From the NCBI RefSeq assembly GCF_000764305.2, contig NW_025933343.1, positions 1 to 64,000 on the forward strand: a DNA stretch of 64,000 nt, read 5' to 3'. Origin of the DNA: Hyalella azteca. Lineage: Eukaryota; Arthropoda; Malacostraca; Amphipoda; Hyalellidae. The translations under genes were made by a program, and so were the position numbers. This document shows, one piece after another, positions 48,201 through 57,530 of this stretch; positions within the stretch are counted from its first letter, which is position 1; each line of letters starts with the position of its first letter. Below the pieces are notes generated by a model. The model ran no database searches. It was given only the letters and a program-made list of their open reading frames with translations, and was not told the origin of the DNA.

Positions 48201-49657
48201 TCATCAAATTTTTGGTTCGGGTTAGTCGGATCTCCGACGATATTGTTGGCATACTCGTCGACTTGAGGTTGAATCCTGCGTGTGGCGTCATCTATGTCAA
48301 GATTTGATGAATCTCCTGTGAATTGGAAACTAACGTCACAAGGAGGCAAGTTAATACTGAAAAATCGTTCATATATTCAGATTTTAATGTTTTTTGTTTA
48401 ATTTGCGTATTAATTAAAACAACATAGACCAAAAATTTATTATTCAATCATAAAAAATCTCTTGGAAAATTGAAATAATGCTTGTTTAGCGTTTGAATAT
48501 AATTCAAAAAAAAGTTGTGAAGGATTCAAGTTTAAATTCAAATACGATGCATATAGAAGCCTTACCATCATCCGGCAACTCGCCAAGAGCGCTCAGGTTC
48601 AGCGCTGCCACTAACCTGTGTGGTATACCAATGATTTGTTGTATAACATATACATACCAGGACCAGGAGTAAACCTTGCGGTTTTGTCAAATAACCACAT
48701 GCTAAATATTTATGGTTATTTGAATACCTCACATATATAAAAAATATCATATCATTTTTGCATTATTTATCACAACAGATAGCACCGCACATCTGGTAGC
48801 CACAAAAAACACACATCTGGCAGCCACAAATAACAGCCTTAACATCGCTTACAGGAAAGATATCAATGCAGCTACCGATGCCGCTGCCATCTTCCTCCTC
48901 CCGCTGGCACTGTTGTGTGTTCTTGTCTGTGTCACAGTTGCTGAGCCGGTTAACTGATAAGTAAACGATTTCAATTAAGCTTATCGTAATTTAAGTAAAA
49001 TTGAAATGATCATCAGGAGGAGAATGAAATCGATAAGATTTGAAGTAAGTCAAGTAACTTGCAACAACGCGAGAATTTTTTGAACGAAGTTTAACAAACA
49101 AAAATAATAAATTCAAATTTGTTTTCATTGGGAAGCTTCAACGAAGCTGAAACCAGGTGTACTGCCCATGCTAAAAAATAATCTATCATCGAAGCGGAAG
49201 TTATTGTTAAAAAACCGCTGCATCGTGCAATTTTTTGGCATTTGCTTAAATACGCCTATGGAAAAAATAGATCTATTTGCGAAGGATTGACCAATATAAA
49301 TCATTTAGAATAGGAAGTAAAACTTATTCTAAAATGCAAACCGCAATAAAAAGTGTGACAACCAATTTTCCCAATTCTCTGACTTAGCGGTTTTGACGGT
49401 AAACACTCAATCTCTGACTTAGCGGTTTTGACGGCAAACACTCAATCTCTGACCTAGCGGTTTTGACGGCAAACACTCACTCTCTGACCTAGCGGTTTTG
49501 ACGGCAAACACTCACTCTCTGACCTAGCGGTTTTAACGGCAAACACTCACTCTCTGACCTAGCGGTTTTAACGGCAAACACTCACTCTCTGACCTAGCAG
49601 TTTACTCACCAGTGACGTGACCTCGTCGCGTTTCCTCTTAACAGAAGCTCGGGTCAT
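42098..49657 (-). CDS. WSCD-like Golgi sulfotransferase, ten coding exons
   Basis: Type II membrane sulfotransferase predicted to transfer sulfate from PAPS in the Golgi lumen. Ten exons (49610-49657, 48853-48953, 47508-48356, 47166-47314, 46471-46618, 45859-45947, 45129-45172, 43819-43896, 43481-43588, 42098-42208) join in phase to 1725 nt, 574 residues. A basic cytoplasmic tail (SGRRK) precedes a hydrophobic anchor from about residue 38. A Lys/Glu-rich stem of about 280 residues follows, where vertebrate WSCD1/2 carry WSC domains, which are absent here. The 5'-PSB loop is SYPRSGSSWLRYLLEAATG (about 349), the 3'-PB is VRNPADALISH (Arg about 428, Ser about 436), then LHYEDL...LVKLMAFLRLP and NPYTSEE. 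The KTH motif expected between the two sites is not evident, so activity is uncertain. Confidence 0.85.
43000..43445 (+). mobile_element. tRNA-derived SINEs, tandem or dimeric
   Basis: Bases 43211-43290 have A-box-like GGCCTAATGGTTAAAG and B-box GCGGGTTCGATCCC. A second head fragment (GAGTTGCGAGTTCGAGACC) lies at 43350-43370, then the tail GAATCGGCGACAGGCCTACG at 43402-43421. A third tRNA-like head is suggested at 43000-43060. The stems do not pair as in a tRNA gene. Inserted in the last introns of the sulfotransferase gene. Confidence 0.72.
43481..43588 (-). CDS. Sulfotransferase exon 9
   Basis: Acceptor GCCGGCAG, donor AAG|GTCAGT, 36 codons: ELVKLMAFLRLPPPSGQRLF then CLRNNINGPINTDKVK. Confidence 0.88.
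43819..43896 (-). CDS. Sulfotransferase exon 8
   Basis: Acceptor ATTTGCAG. Encodes TYWSRLQWSTRLYALHYEDL and QQRPLQ. The only donor that keeps the conserved frame is CAG|GCATAC, a GC-AG intron. Confidence 0.85.
43965..44590 (-). mobile_element. LINE ORF2 3' end (CR1/L2-like)
   Basis: Open frame 44038-44589 encodes the C-terminal block after the RT: NLEFGNAVWSPKLEKDKNLV, VQRRATRIISGLKGKSYDER, RRLRGDLIEVYKYTHG, VTDMWNNLPDEIVDAPSMNA. The 3' tail (CGGCCACAGGCCTGATCAGG on the element strand) follows. It is 5' truncated and intact over the retained part, so relatively young. It lies in the intron between sulfotransferase exons 7 and 8. Confidence 0.9.
45129..45172 (-). CDS. Sulfotransferase exon 7 (44 nt)
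   Basis: Acceptor TCGGGCAG, donor CAA|GTGAGT. Encodes EFHDFVASELPRWEQ, matching the EFVxxxxxxW block of the family; phase fits both neighbours. Confidence 0.85.
45261..45301. repeat. Perfect 19-bp hairpin
   Basis: AAGAATTTATAATATGAAG, loop TTG, then its exact complement. A second short palindrome (TTTACGCTATA with TATAGCGTAAA) lies at 45438-45462. Both are in a sulfotransferase intron. No function is evident. Confidence 0.85.
45859..45947 (-). CDS. Sulfotransferase exon 6
   Basis: Acceptor TTTTACAG, donor CAAG|GTATTA (phase 1). Encodes DALISHWQFKNSSGINRFAH, completing the 3'-PB motif. Confidence 0.88.
46471..46618 (-). CDS. Sulfotransferase exon 5, 3'-phosphate site start
   Basis: Acceptor TTCGCAG, donor GA|GTGAGC (phase 2). 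Begins GFLGEQ as in the family and ends IPTVLLVRNPA. The middle is Ser/His-rich where relatives have a conserved KTH. Confidence 0.88.
46745..47175. repeat. 25-bp minisatellite copying the donor of sulfotransferase exon 4
   Basis: About 17 units of CAGCAAGCCACTGACCAAGA then CTGCC. On the gene strand each reads CTTG|GTCAGTGGCTTGCTGG, so nearly every unit carries the same 5' splice site as the exon edge at 47166. All frames are open through it, giving spurious repetitive ORFs. Confidence 0.94.
47166..47314 (-). CDS. Sulfotransferase exon 4, PAPS 5'-phosphosulfate loop
   Basis: Acceptor TTTGGCAG, donor CTTG|GTCAGT (phase 1). Encodes FGRALPPALLLSYPRSGSSW and LRYLLEAATGVFTGATSNSS, the signature of the WSCD catalytic domain. 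Its donor is the first of about 17 tandem copies. Confidence 0.9.
47508..48356 (-). CDS. Sulfotransferase exon 3, stem region
   Basis: Acceptor TTTTTCAG, donor GG|GTGAGT (phase 2). 283 codons of charged, low-complexity sequence rich in Lys, Asp and Asn, with few Cys and no WSC-domain pattern. Ends DRTETYDIWDKDELCAG. It is linked to the catalytic exons by phase and order only. Confidence 0.75.
48853..48953 (-). CDS. Sulfotransferase exon 2, membrane anchor
   Basis: Acceptor CTTATCAG, donor GTAAGC (phase 2). Encodes LTGSATVTQTRTHNSASGRR then KMAAASVAALISF, which with exon 3 forms the signal anchor. The internal ATG at 48890 is an alternative start. Confidence 0.65.
49376..49609. repeat. 35-bp minisatellite beginning at the donor of sulfotransferase exon 1
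   Basis: About 6.5 units. On the gene strand the unit starts GTGAGTGTTTGCC and ends GCTAGGTCAGAGA. The exon-proximal partial unit begins with the real donor GTGAGT at 49609. Confidence 0.88.
49610..49657 (-). CDS. Sulfotransferase exon 1 (start)
   Basis: ATG at 49657, 16 codons MTRASVKRKRDEVTSL, donor CTG|GTGAGT, phase 0. Chosen because it joins in frame with exon 2 and gives a basic cytoplasmic tail. An upstream 5' UTR is likely but its extent is unknown. Confidence 0.6.
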
Positions 49658-49679
49658 GCCCCGGGAAGTCTTCAGGTGG

Positions 49680-52600
49680 ATAATATTCTACGGTTTCAGT
49701 TTTTATCAGAGATTACTGGTAATAGAATAACTAGAATTAAAAAAATTATTTCCAGGTCAATCTATTCAACAGGGAAATAATTTTGACTGAATATAAGTCC
49801 ATTATTAAGTTCAGCCTGTCGTAATTTCTCCTGAAGGTATCTGCAGAGAATATGCTAACTTTACAAAAGTTAAAAACTTTAAGTTAGAAAAAAATATGTT
49901 GAAACATATTGTAGCAAAAATTCATACAGCGCATTTGCTCTCTACACATGCACGCACAAATATCTATCAATTAATCATATGAATACGGTAATCATACAAT
50001 ACAAAGAGTATTAATTGAATACTCGTAATTTTGTCATTTTCAAATTTTGTTAAATATTCCACACTCTGAAGACATCAGTTGAAAATCCTCTTTTAAATAA
50101 ATAATACGACATTTTGGTTCCCACAACACTGTTATTTTATTCTAATATACATGATTAAAATTGGTAAATTTTTCTATATTATTGTTATGTGTTTAATAAC
50201 TTCAAACGCAACGAATTCACAGCCCTTTTTATGTTGAATCTAACAGCTCGCATGGAGGTCTGGCCTTGAATAACTTTAATTGTAACGAGCACGAATATCA
50301 TTGCCTGTGAATTATTGAATATTGAATCATTGCAGCCAGTATGTAATTCTAGCCTTGAATAACACCGAGCTTAACAAGCTCAAATACCATAACCTGTATT
50401 TATTGCTACCCTGAATAACCTGTGAATTACTGAATTTTGAAACTTTGTGTCTCGTATAGAAAATAAAAATCACTGAGCACTTGAGAATTCGCTTCACCTG
50501 GGCGCCTGTCACGCGAGCAGTTCCGTACCTGACCTACAGTGTTCAATGGTGGCTTCTAAACCAGCCTTGTTGTTATACTGTTGCCTAGTGACGTAATAAT
50601 ATTTCTGTGTTAGTGTGTGTTGCTGTGTGTACCTGTGTGTCAGTGTGCGCGTGTAAGTTGTGTGCCTCGACTCGATACTTGTCTTGAATATTGATTCGCC
50701 TGTTAACCTTGTACTCATATTGAGTTAGTTGGCAATGGCGACCTATGCAGCTTAATGTAGCCTTCTTATTTTGCCCGCATGCATATTCAATGATATCAAA
50801 TAATTTTGCTAGGTTTTAATTGTTACATTTTTATTCTGCGGCCGTTTCTTCGAAAATTAAAATTGGGCTCAAATTTAGCCAAGTTATTACAGTTTTTTAT
50901 AAAAATCTAGTGCATAATTGTTATCAATGGTTTTTCAGAATTTCTTCCCATTGAAATAGTTTAATTGGAAAATGTGTCATTTGGAGGTAAATTAATCTTT
51001 AAGCCAAAATTTATTTACTAAATATTTTTTCGGAGCTTCAGGTCGGCAATCTACGATTTTTTCAGGTTTTGAATCCGCGGTTTGAAAATCCACGGTTTTT
51101 GCTCCTGACATTCAAGTACCTCAGCGTTCTATACTTCGCTAATAATTATCTAAGTGTTAGATCAATTTGACTAGCAATATTTATTTTGCTACAAATTTTA
51201 AAAAATCATATTTATAACACATATTTTTGAGAATTTTATCTTTATTGTTTGGATATGTGGCAAATTTCAATCGCTCTTCAGTGATCAACGTCCAATTTAC
51301 TATGTTTTTCATCAACATGGAGACTAAAATATGGTTTAATTTTACATGAAGTACCAATAACACTTATAGAAATTTTATCTGGATATACAAGGCTGCTCAA
51401 AACTAGAGTGTGATTCACTGAAACGTCTTGTTTTGTATTTCGCCCCAAGCAAACAAATGTTGTAGGAAAATGGCGTGGAGCAGTGCACATGACAGGCGAA
51501 GTCATGAAGTTTTGTGTCTTGCCTAGTTAGTTGTCACTATGCATTGGACAAGTGAGCTGCATACGTCTGCTGCCGAAGAGTACTTTTCTAATGGCCGTTC
51601 CGCTCTCGCTACTGAACGAGCATTCCGTACTCGGAATGCACCTTATCTCCTTGACAGTTGACTCCTTTGGCCCCCCCTACTTCCCCCTTCTCCAATCGAT
51701 ATGAAATTTTGCACACTTTCGCAAAGTCGGAGACAATGCATGAATCAATTAACAAAATAAATAATTTTGAAAATTAAAACTTTTTTTAAACAAAATTGAA
51801 AAAACAATTTTGTCTGCTACAAATATTAAAATCGATATTTAACATACTTCTACCTGTCCAATCGATCTGAAATCTTGCACACTTTACTTATTCTTAAAGA
51901 GGAGAACGAGGCAAACTCAATCTACAGATGATGGAGTTGAGTTAAAATGACGTTCTAATTCTTCTCATTCTAGATGACAGAAAATTTCGAAAATGTTTTT
52001 TTCGACAACCGATTACACCTTTCATATGATTCTCTCAGAAAAAGTTATTTATGTATAAATAAATTTTTTATCTTGTACAGTCTATTCAATTACTACAATT
52101 AAACTAAAATTTAAAAATTGGGGAACGACAAAGAGGAGAAACTGTTTGTAAACTCAAACTAGAACTAGAAACTCAAACACGGTGTAAAGGTAATGGTTAT
52201 AACTTAATGTCTTATTTTGCATATCGTGCAAGCTCTCCATGAATTTTAAACTTCAATGCTAGATAATTGGAGCACAACTAGAGTGTCGAATGAAGTTAAA
52301 TGACGTCTTGTTTGATCATGAATAATATTTCAGTCAGTAATGACGACCGCAGTACGAGGCTGTGAGCCATTGTCTTTAGGTCAAATAAAACTGACACAGC
52401 GCATGTGCATTTTTCACATTAATCTTTTTCTCAACCAAGCAAATATATATGTATGTTTACATATATATACAAAATTACAATTTGGTACTAAATTTTTATT
52501 GAATGGAAGGGTTAATATTAAAGTTATTTATTAATATCACCCAAATGTCACTCAGTAATATCAATATGTCGAGAACGCGTTGAGTTGTCACAAGTAAACC

Positions 52601-52760
52601 TCATCTACGTGAGTGAACAGCCTTGAACACACGTCCTAACGATCTTGTCAACACTTAAGTCATTAATAATAAGGAAGCTCTTCTTAACTTGTTTGGGACT
52701 GTAATTCTTCAGGACGATTATTATGTGTTGAACGTCGCTGTGGTGAGGACAGGGACGCTG
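49680..52760. other. Divergent intergenic region
   Basis: Lies between the starts of the minus-strand sulfotransferase and the plus-strand LamG-like gene, so it should hold both promoters. A less AT-rich patch at 50500-50720 could contain a non-coding 5' exon of the sulfotransferase. No specific promoter element is supportable. The ORFs at 50327-50718 and 51181-51505 show no recognised family. Confidence 0.35.
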
Positions 52761-52762
52761 AA

Positions 52763-52847
52763 ATGGTCGTGAAAATGGCTCACATGATGCGGCTAATTCC
52801 TGTTATCTTTCAAGCGATTATCATCTTAACTTCACTGCATTTAGCAA
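52763..52847 (+). CDS. LamG-like gene exon 1, signal peptide
   Basis: ATG at 52763 gives 28 codons with a hydrophobic core IPVIFQAIIILTSLHLA; donor GCAA|GTGAGG, phase 1. A second ATG at 52775 is also possible. Confidence 0.72.
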
Positions 52848-55834
52848 GTGAGGAATCATAATAGATATTTTCATGCTATTTATGATATTTAGGAAGATGA
52901 TCATGTTATTGCATCATGTTTATAAAATTTAGACATGACTTTGATTTGCTTGAATTAACAAAACAAGTATTATTAACTAGTATTACGACTGTGGAAACAT
53001 TGATTGACTTCTTATTTTAATTCAAAAATCAAGAATTGATTCGAAACAAATGAACTGAAATATTTTATATCCAGTTTGTTATTTAATACATTAATGTATT
53101 TTACAACATGATATGATCTGCAATGAAGCGTGTTTTAATAATGATCAGGTGTCTATATTAAAAACCATAGAATTTATAGAATAATGGTCGTAGAATGTTT
53201 AAAACAATGGTCGTAGAATGTTTAAAATAGTGGTGGAAGAATGTTTAAAATAATGTTAAAGGAATGTTTAAATAATGTTGGAAGAATGTTTAAAATAATG
53301 GTGGATGATTGTTTAAAATAATGGTGGAAGAACGTTTAAAATAATTTAGGAGGAATTTTTAAAATAATGATCGAAGAATGTTCAAAGCAATGTTGGAAGA
53401 ATGTTTAAAATAATGTTGGAAGACTGTTTAAAACATGGTCGAAGAATGTTCAAAGAAATGTTTAAAGGAATGTATATTAAATTAGCACAGTACATAGCAC
53501 GTCACGCTTAAGCACCGGCTCTTGTGTTGCAGACGCTGAGCCGCTGACAGAGATCGTCTTCCAGCCTCACGACTCAGTGGACAGCGGCTCCATGCTGGAC
53601 GCTGGCAGCGGGGCGGTGCCTGATCTCAGACAAGTCAGTGGGGAACATTTGGCTGGGGTGCAGGTCAGTGGGGAACATTTGGCTGGGGTGCAGGTCAGTG
53701 GGGAACATTTGGCTGGGGTGCAAGTCAGTGGGGAACATTTGGCTGGGGTGCAGGTCAGTGGGGAACATTTGGCTGGGGTGCAGGTCAGTGGGTAACATTT
53801 GGCTGGAGTGAAATACCAACTTGGCTAAATTTTAAATTATCCTATTATTTCGAAATTCAACGCATTCACTAAAAACTTTTAGTATGTTATTCTCAGATTA
53901 AACATGGTATACTTATAAGCATAATATGGTTTGGTGTGGCTGAGTGGCTATAATCAACATGATTGGAGCAGCGAGTTGGGGGTTTGAAACCCGCAACTTG
54001 TTGTGCAATTTCTAGTTGAAATCGGCGATAGAACAACACGGCCCAATCATATCCGACACTTTTTATTATATTATTGTATAATATAGAATATGTTGATTAT
54101 ATATAATGAACAAAATTCATAATTGTCAGAGTAAATAAGTGCCACTAGCCGCGTTTGCAACACTAGGTTGCATCAAAGTTTATGTCATTGATTATTACGG
54201 ACGAGTGTTAAGAGGTGTCGAGGGCTCGGGGGCTGAGATGGTAATTCTAATTGTTTAATTATGAACAAACATTGTTATCTGTTTCCGCTGCCATTATTTT
54301 AACTATTTACTGAAATTGTTTTAATTATTGATTGCCATTGTTTTATTATTGTGTGCCATTGTTTTATTATTGTCTGCAATTGTTTTATTATTGTTTGCCA
54401 TTGTTTTAATTATTGATTGCCATTGTTTTATTATTGTCTGCAATTGTTTTATTATTGTCTGCAATTGTTTTATTATTGTCTGCAATTGTTTTATTATTGA
54501 CAGAGCTGGGCAGCGCTACTTTGAAATGTAGCGGGCGCTACAGCTATCGCTACAGTAAAATGTAGCGCCGCTACATTAGCCGCTACAATGGCCAAAATTA
54601 TTGGAAATCTCTAAATATTTATTGTTCTGCTATTGGGATTTACCCATAAACATTTAATGAAAATAAAACATTTTCAAAACATATCAATGCAAATTTATAT
54701 CAATTAACCTAACCGAACAAGTATGGGTTAGATACAGTAAATAAATGTTACAGTTATTTTTATGTTTTACCTTCCCTACATGGATGTCTACTTTAATCTA
54801 CCAATCTCAAAAATTATCCACATATACATATAAAAAAATCACTCTTTTATTTTTATAAATATGTGGATTATTTTTGAGATTGGTAGATTAAAGTAGACAT
54901 CCATATGTAAGGAAGGTGGAACATAAAAATAACTGTGTAAAAAAACTGTAAGCAAACTGAAACATGAAAAAATACCTGTAAGTGGTAACTGGTAACAACT
55001 TAACAAGTAACAACTAACATGTTGACACTAGCAACAGGCTGAGGTTGACAACATTACAACGAAATCTTTCGTACAGTTTTATTCTGTAATTTATATTTAT
55101 ATAATGTATGTATCGTGCTGTTTTTAAAATAATATTTAATACTAATAAGTAAAATCGAAAGGCTTTATCTATAAATGTAGCGGTAGCGCTGTAACCGCAA
55201 AACCTCGTATCGCTACTTAAATATGTAGCGGGCGCTACCGCTACCGCTAAATCGCCTTAAATGTAGCGTCGCTACCGCTACCGCTACATGTAGCGCGCTA
55301 CTGCCCACCTCTGATTATTGATTGTCATTGTTTTATTATTGTCTGTAATTGTTTTATTATTGTCTGCCATTGTTTACGTAGCCTGTTTGCATTCTCAATT
55401 TTTGTTTACTCTTAATTTGGCAAGCATTGCGCTCATGGCATGTGTTGTGCTCATGGTATGTGTTGTGCTCATGGCATGTGTTGTGCTCATGGCATGTGTT
55501 GTGCTCATGGCATGTGTTGTGCTCATGGCATGTGTTGTGCTCATGGTATGTGTTGTGCTNNNNNNNNNNNNNNNNNNNNNNNNNNNNNNNNNNNNNNNNN
55601 NNNNNNNNNNNNNNNTGACACGCACTGTACACCTGACACGCACTGTACACCTGACACGCACTGTACACCTGACACGCACTGTACACCTGACACGCACTGT
55701 ACACCTGACACGCACTGTACACATGACATTCTACACGCAGTTCACGTACTGCGTGCGGTTCTTCTTGGTCCGCCACAGCGCAGGCTTCACGACCTTCTTC
55801 AGCTACATCATCAACCACCAGGACGTCTCCTTCA
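52763..55834 (+). CDS. Secreted LamG/pentraxin-like protein, 5' part, three exons
   Basis: Exons 52763-52847, 53533-53633 and 55741-55834 join in phase (1, then 0) and end open in phase 1 at GTGAGT, so the gene continues. Exon 1 is a signal peptide (MRLIPVIFQAIIILTSLHLA). Exons 2-3 read NAEPLTEIVFQPHDSVDSGS, AVPDLRQFTYCVRFFLVRHS and FTTFFSYIINHQDVSF. The LxxFTxCxRxxL...FSY pattern is the first strands of a concanavalin A-like (pentraxin/LamG) domain found in arthropod secreted and adhesion proteins. The exact family is not identified. Later exons are not found in 56-64 kb, which is mostly transposons. Confidence 0.7.
53160..53475. repeat. Degenerate array of GAATGTTTAAAATAATGGTG units
   Basis: About 13 imperfect units of 22-25 bp in the first intron of the LamG-like gene, ending about 60 bp before exon 2. 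Confidence 0.85.
53533..53633 (+). CDS. LamG-like gene exon 2
   Basis: Acceptor TGTGTTGCAG, donor CAA|GTCAGT (first of six tandem donors). Encodes AEPLTEIVFQPHDSVDSGS through VPDLRQ. Confidence 0.75.
53632..53805. repeat. 30-bp minisatellite copying the donor of LamG-like exon 2
   Basis: Six units of GTCAGTGGGGAACATTTGGC then TGGGGTGCAG. Each junction CAG|GTCAGT is a donor-like site. The unit is 10 codons (VSGEHLAGVQ) with no stop in the first five, so use of any later donor keeps frame. The sixth has TAA. Confidence 0.94.
53930..54065 (+). mobile_element. tRNA-derived SINE
   Basis: A-box-like GGTGTGGCTGAGTGGCTATA at about 53934, B-box-like GGGGGTTTGAAACCCGC, and tail GAAATCGGCGATAGAAC. The head resembles a Leu/Ser-type tRNA, different from the SINEs at 27.9 and 43.2 kb, with the same tail. 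No functional cloverleaf. Confidence 0.7.
54300..54500. repeat. TTGTTTTATTATTGTCTGCAA array, interrupted by a hAT element
   Basis: About nine 21-bp units, continuing for three more at 55314-55375 after the transposon. The plus-strand ORF through it is an artefact of the unit. Confidence 0.88.
54501..55313. mobile_element. hAT-like non-autonomous element, 813 bp, with 8-bp TSD
   Basis: Ends CAGAGCTGGGCAGCGCTAC and, on the other strand, CAGAGGTGGGCAGTAGCGCG. Direct flanks ATTATTGA at 54493-54500 and 55314-55321. Subterminal GTAGCGGTAGCG repeats are dense at both ends. The core holds a long hairpin at about 54775-54915 (GTCTACTTTAATCTACCAAT and complement). No transposase. Confidence 0.92.
55424..55559. 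repeat. 18-bp array, unit GTGTTGTGCTCATGGCAT
   Basis: About seven units running into the assembly gap. Confidence 0.9.
55560..55615. other. Assembly gap (56 N)
   Basis: Unknown bases between two different 18-bp arrays. The true length is probably different because both flanks are tandem repeats. Confidence 0.98.
55616..55733. repeat. 18-bp array, unit TGACACGCACTGTACACC, abutting LamG-like exon 3
   Basis: About six units ending 8-10 bp before the acceptor at 55740. The unit resembles the junction sequence TACACGCAG|TTCACGTACTG in its CACGCACTG and TACAC parts. Confidence 0.9.
55741..55834 (+). CDS. LamG-like gene exon 3
   Basis: Acceptor CTACACGCAG directly after the 18-bp array, donor TTCA|GTGAGT. 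Encodes FTYCVRFFLVRHSAGFTTFF then SYIINHQDVSF. GC-rich against an AT-rich surround. Confidence 0.78.
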
Positions 55835-56284
55835 GTGAGTGCATCGGTGGTCAAGTGGTGACGGTAGCGGGGAATTTGTTAGTGAAACCCTATAGAAATT
55901 TACACAAAATAATTATCTCTTAATGTAAACTTTCGCTGCGATGAATGAGTGAAATATTTTCGAAATAACAATGCAGTTTTTGCCCCACTGTGGGTTTTTT
56001 TTACCCAGTTTGGTCCGACATAATGGCGTTTAGGTATAATATAATCATCTCTGCACGTGTTGCGGGCAAGAAAGCGTGTCACTATTTGGACAATACGATT
56101 CATTCATTTTTCTGTTGTTTGCTTCGAAAAATTCCTTCTTCGTGTTTTTCTCAGTACAATTGCTAGCGCATTGGCAAAGCTTTATATTGAATTGATCCAA
56201 GTTTTGCATGCAATCTCCAAATTAACGGCGAAAAGGTTCGCGTTATTCATGTTGAAATTGTACACTTTTTTAATATAGTAGTAC

Positions 56285-57530
56285 ATCATCTTCGGCGTTG
56301 AAGAATAGGCCTGGATAGGCTTGTACTGACCCTTGTACTTTTCGTGACATGTTCACAACTAAAAACTAGCCTCTTGACCAGATCTCTTCCACTGACGGTG
56401 GTTTGAAATCGTTACTGGACTTTCAGTTGTTCCGTAGGGTGCTAGGCATTTCAAAGACTGAACATATGCTTCTGCATATGTCTAGTCATTCTTGTCTGAG
56501 CCGCGGTTGAGCCGTGTCACAAAACAGACGTGCTCCGTGTATGCCGACGACACAAAAGTTTATAATGCAGTAAAGGATACGTCAAATAAAGCGCAATTGC
56601 AAGATGTTCTTGACAGCTTAGTTAACTGGGCTGATACGTGGCAGCTGCGGTTTAATGCTGACAAGTGTAAAGTACTTCACCTCGGGAAGAACAATGAACA
56701 GCAAGATTACAGTATGAGAAGACATGGTTGCAACGAGAGAGTAATGAGTGAAAAGTCTAGTGTGAAAAAAGATCTCGGAGTTAATATCGACAAGGAGCTG
56801 AAATTTTCTATGCATGTTAAAACGCAAGCTCAGACGCCCATACGAGTTCCTAGATGCAGAAGCGATGAAGCAGTTTTTTGTTGCTGTCGTGCGCCCGAAT
56901 CTAGAGTTGGGAAACGTTGTGTGGTCACCGAAATTTGAAAAGAACAAAAATTTAATAGAGAATGTTCAAAGACGTGCAAAATGGATAATTCCAGGCTTAA
57001 AGGGCAAGTCCTATGAAGAAAGATTAAAGATTATGAAGCTTCCAAGCCTCAGCGATCGACGTCTGCTTGGGGACCGCATTGAAGTATACAAGTATACTCA
57101 TGGTTTATACAAGGTCCCCGAAGGATTACTAGAATTTTAAACAAGAACCAACACCAGAGGCCACGACTATAAACTAAAAAACAGCGTTGCAACTCATCCA
57201 TGCGCCAACATTTCTTCTTGGTTCGAATCACCGACATGTGGAACAGCCTTCCCGATTACATCGTTGGCGCTCCGAGTATGAAAGCGTTCAAGAATAGACT
57301 AGATAAAGATAAAGCAATGGAAAATATATGTTCAGACTTGAATTGCCTAGCACCATATCGAACCAGGTGGAAGTCTATAGTAGCTATTTCAAACTATCGT
57401 CAGTCCTGAAAATATTCGGTCAAACGACACGATTTTAGATCTTCTGTGAACAAGGCACGAAAAGTAAAAGAATCGGCGACAGGCCACATCAGGCCTACTC
57501 TTCAGCGCCGACATCACTATGTTATGTTAT
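56285..57530 (+). mobile_element. Rearranged LINE copy (CR1/L2-like ORF2)
   Basis: Bases 56285-56480 are the 3' tail and C-terminal end on the minus strand. From about 56485 the plus strand encodes RT motif C (SVYADDTKVYNAV) through WADTWQLRFNADKCKVLHLG, then after a frameshift EFLDAEAMKQFF and NLELGNVVWSPKFEKNKNLI to EVYKYTHGLYKVPEGLLEF. It ends in the tail GAATCGGCGACAGGCC at 57471-57486 and a TATGT-rich end. Motif C is intact, but frameshifts and a stop make it inactive. The inverted piece fits twin-priming or a second truncated copy. Confidence 0.85.

Noticed and set aside
55318..55923. 201-residue plus ORF spanning the N gap
   Set aside because: Made of array translation and unknown bases; only 55741-55834, in the frame fixed by the splice sites, is supported.
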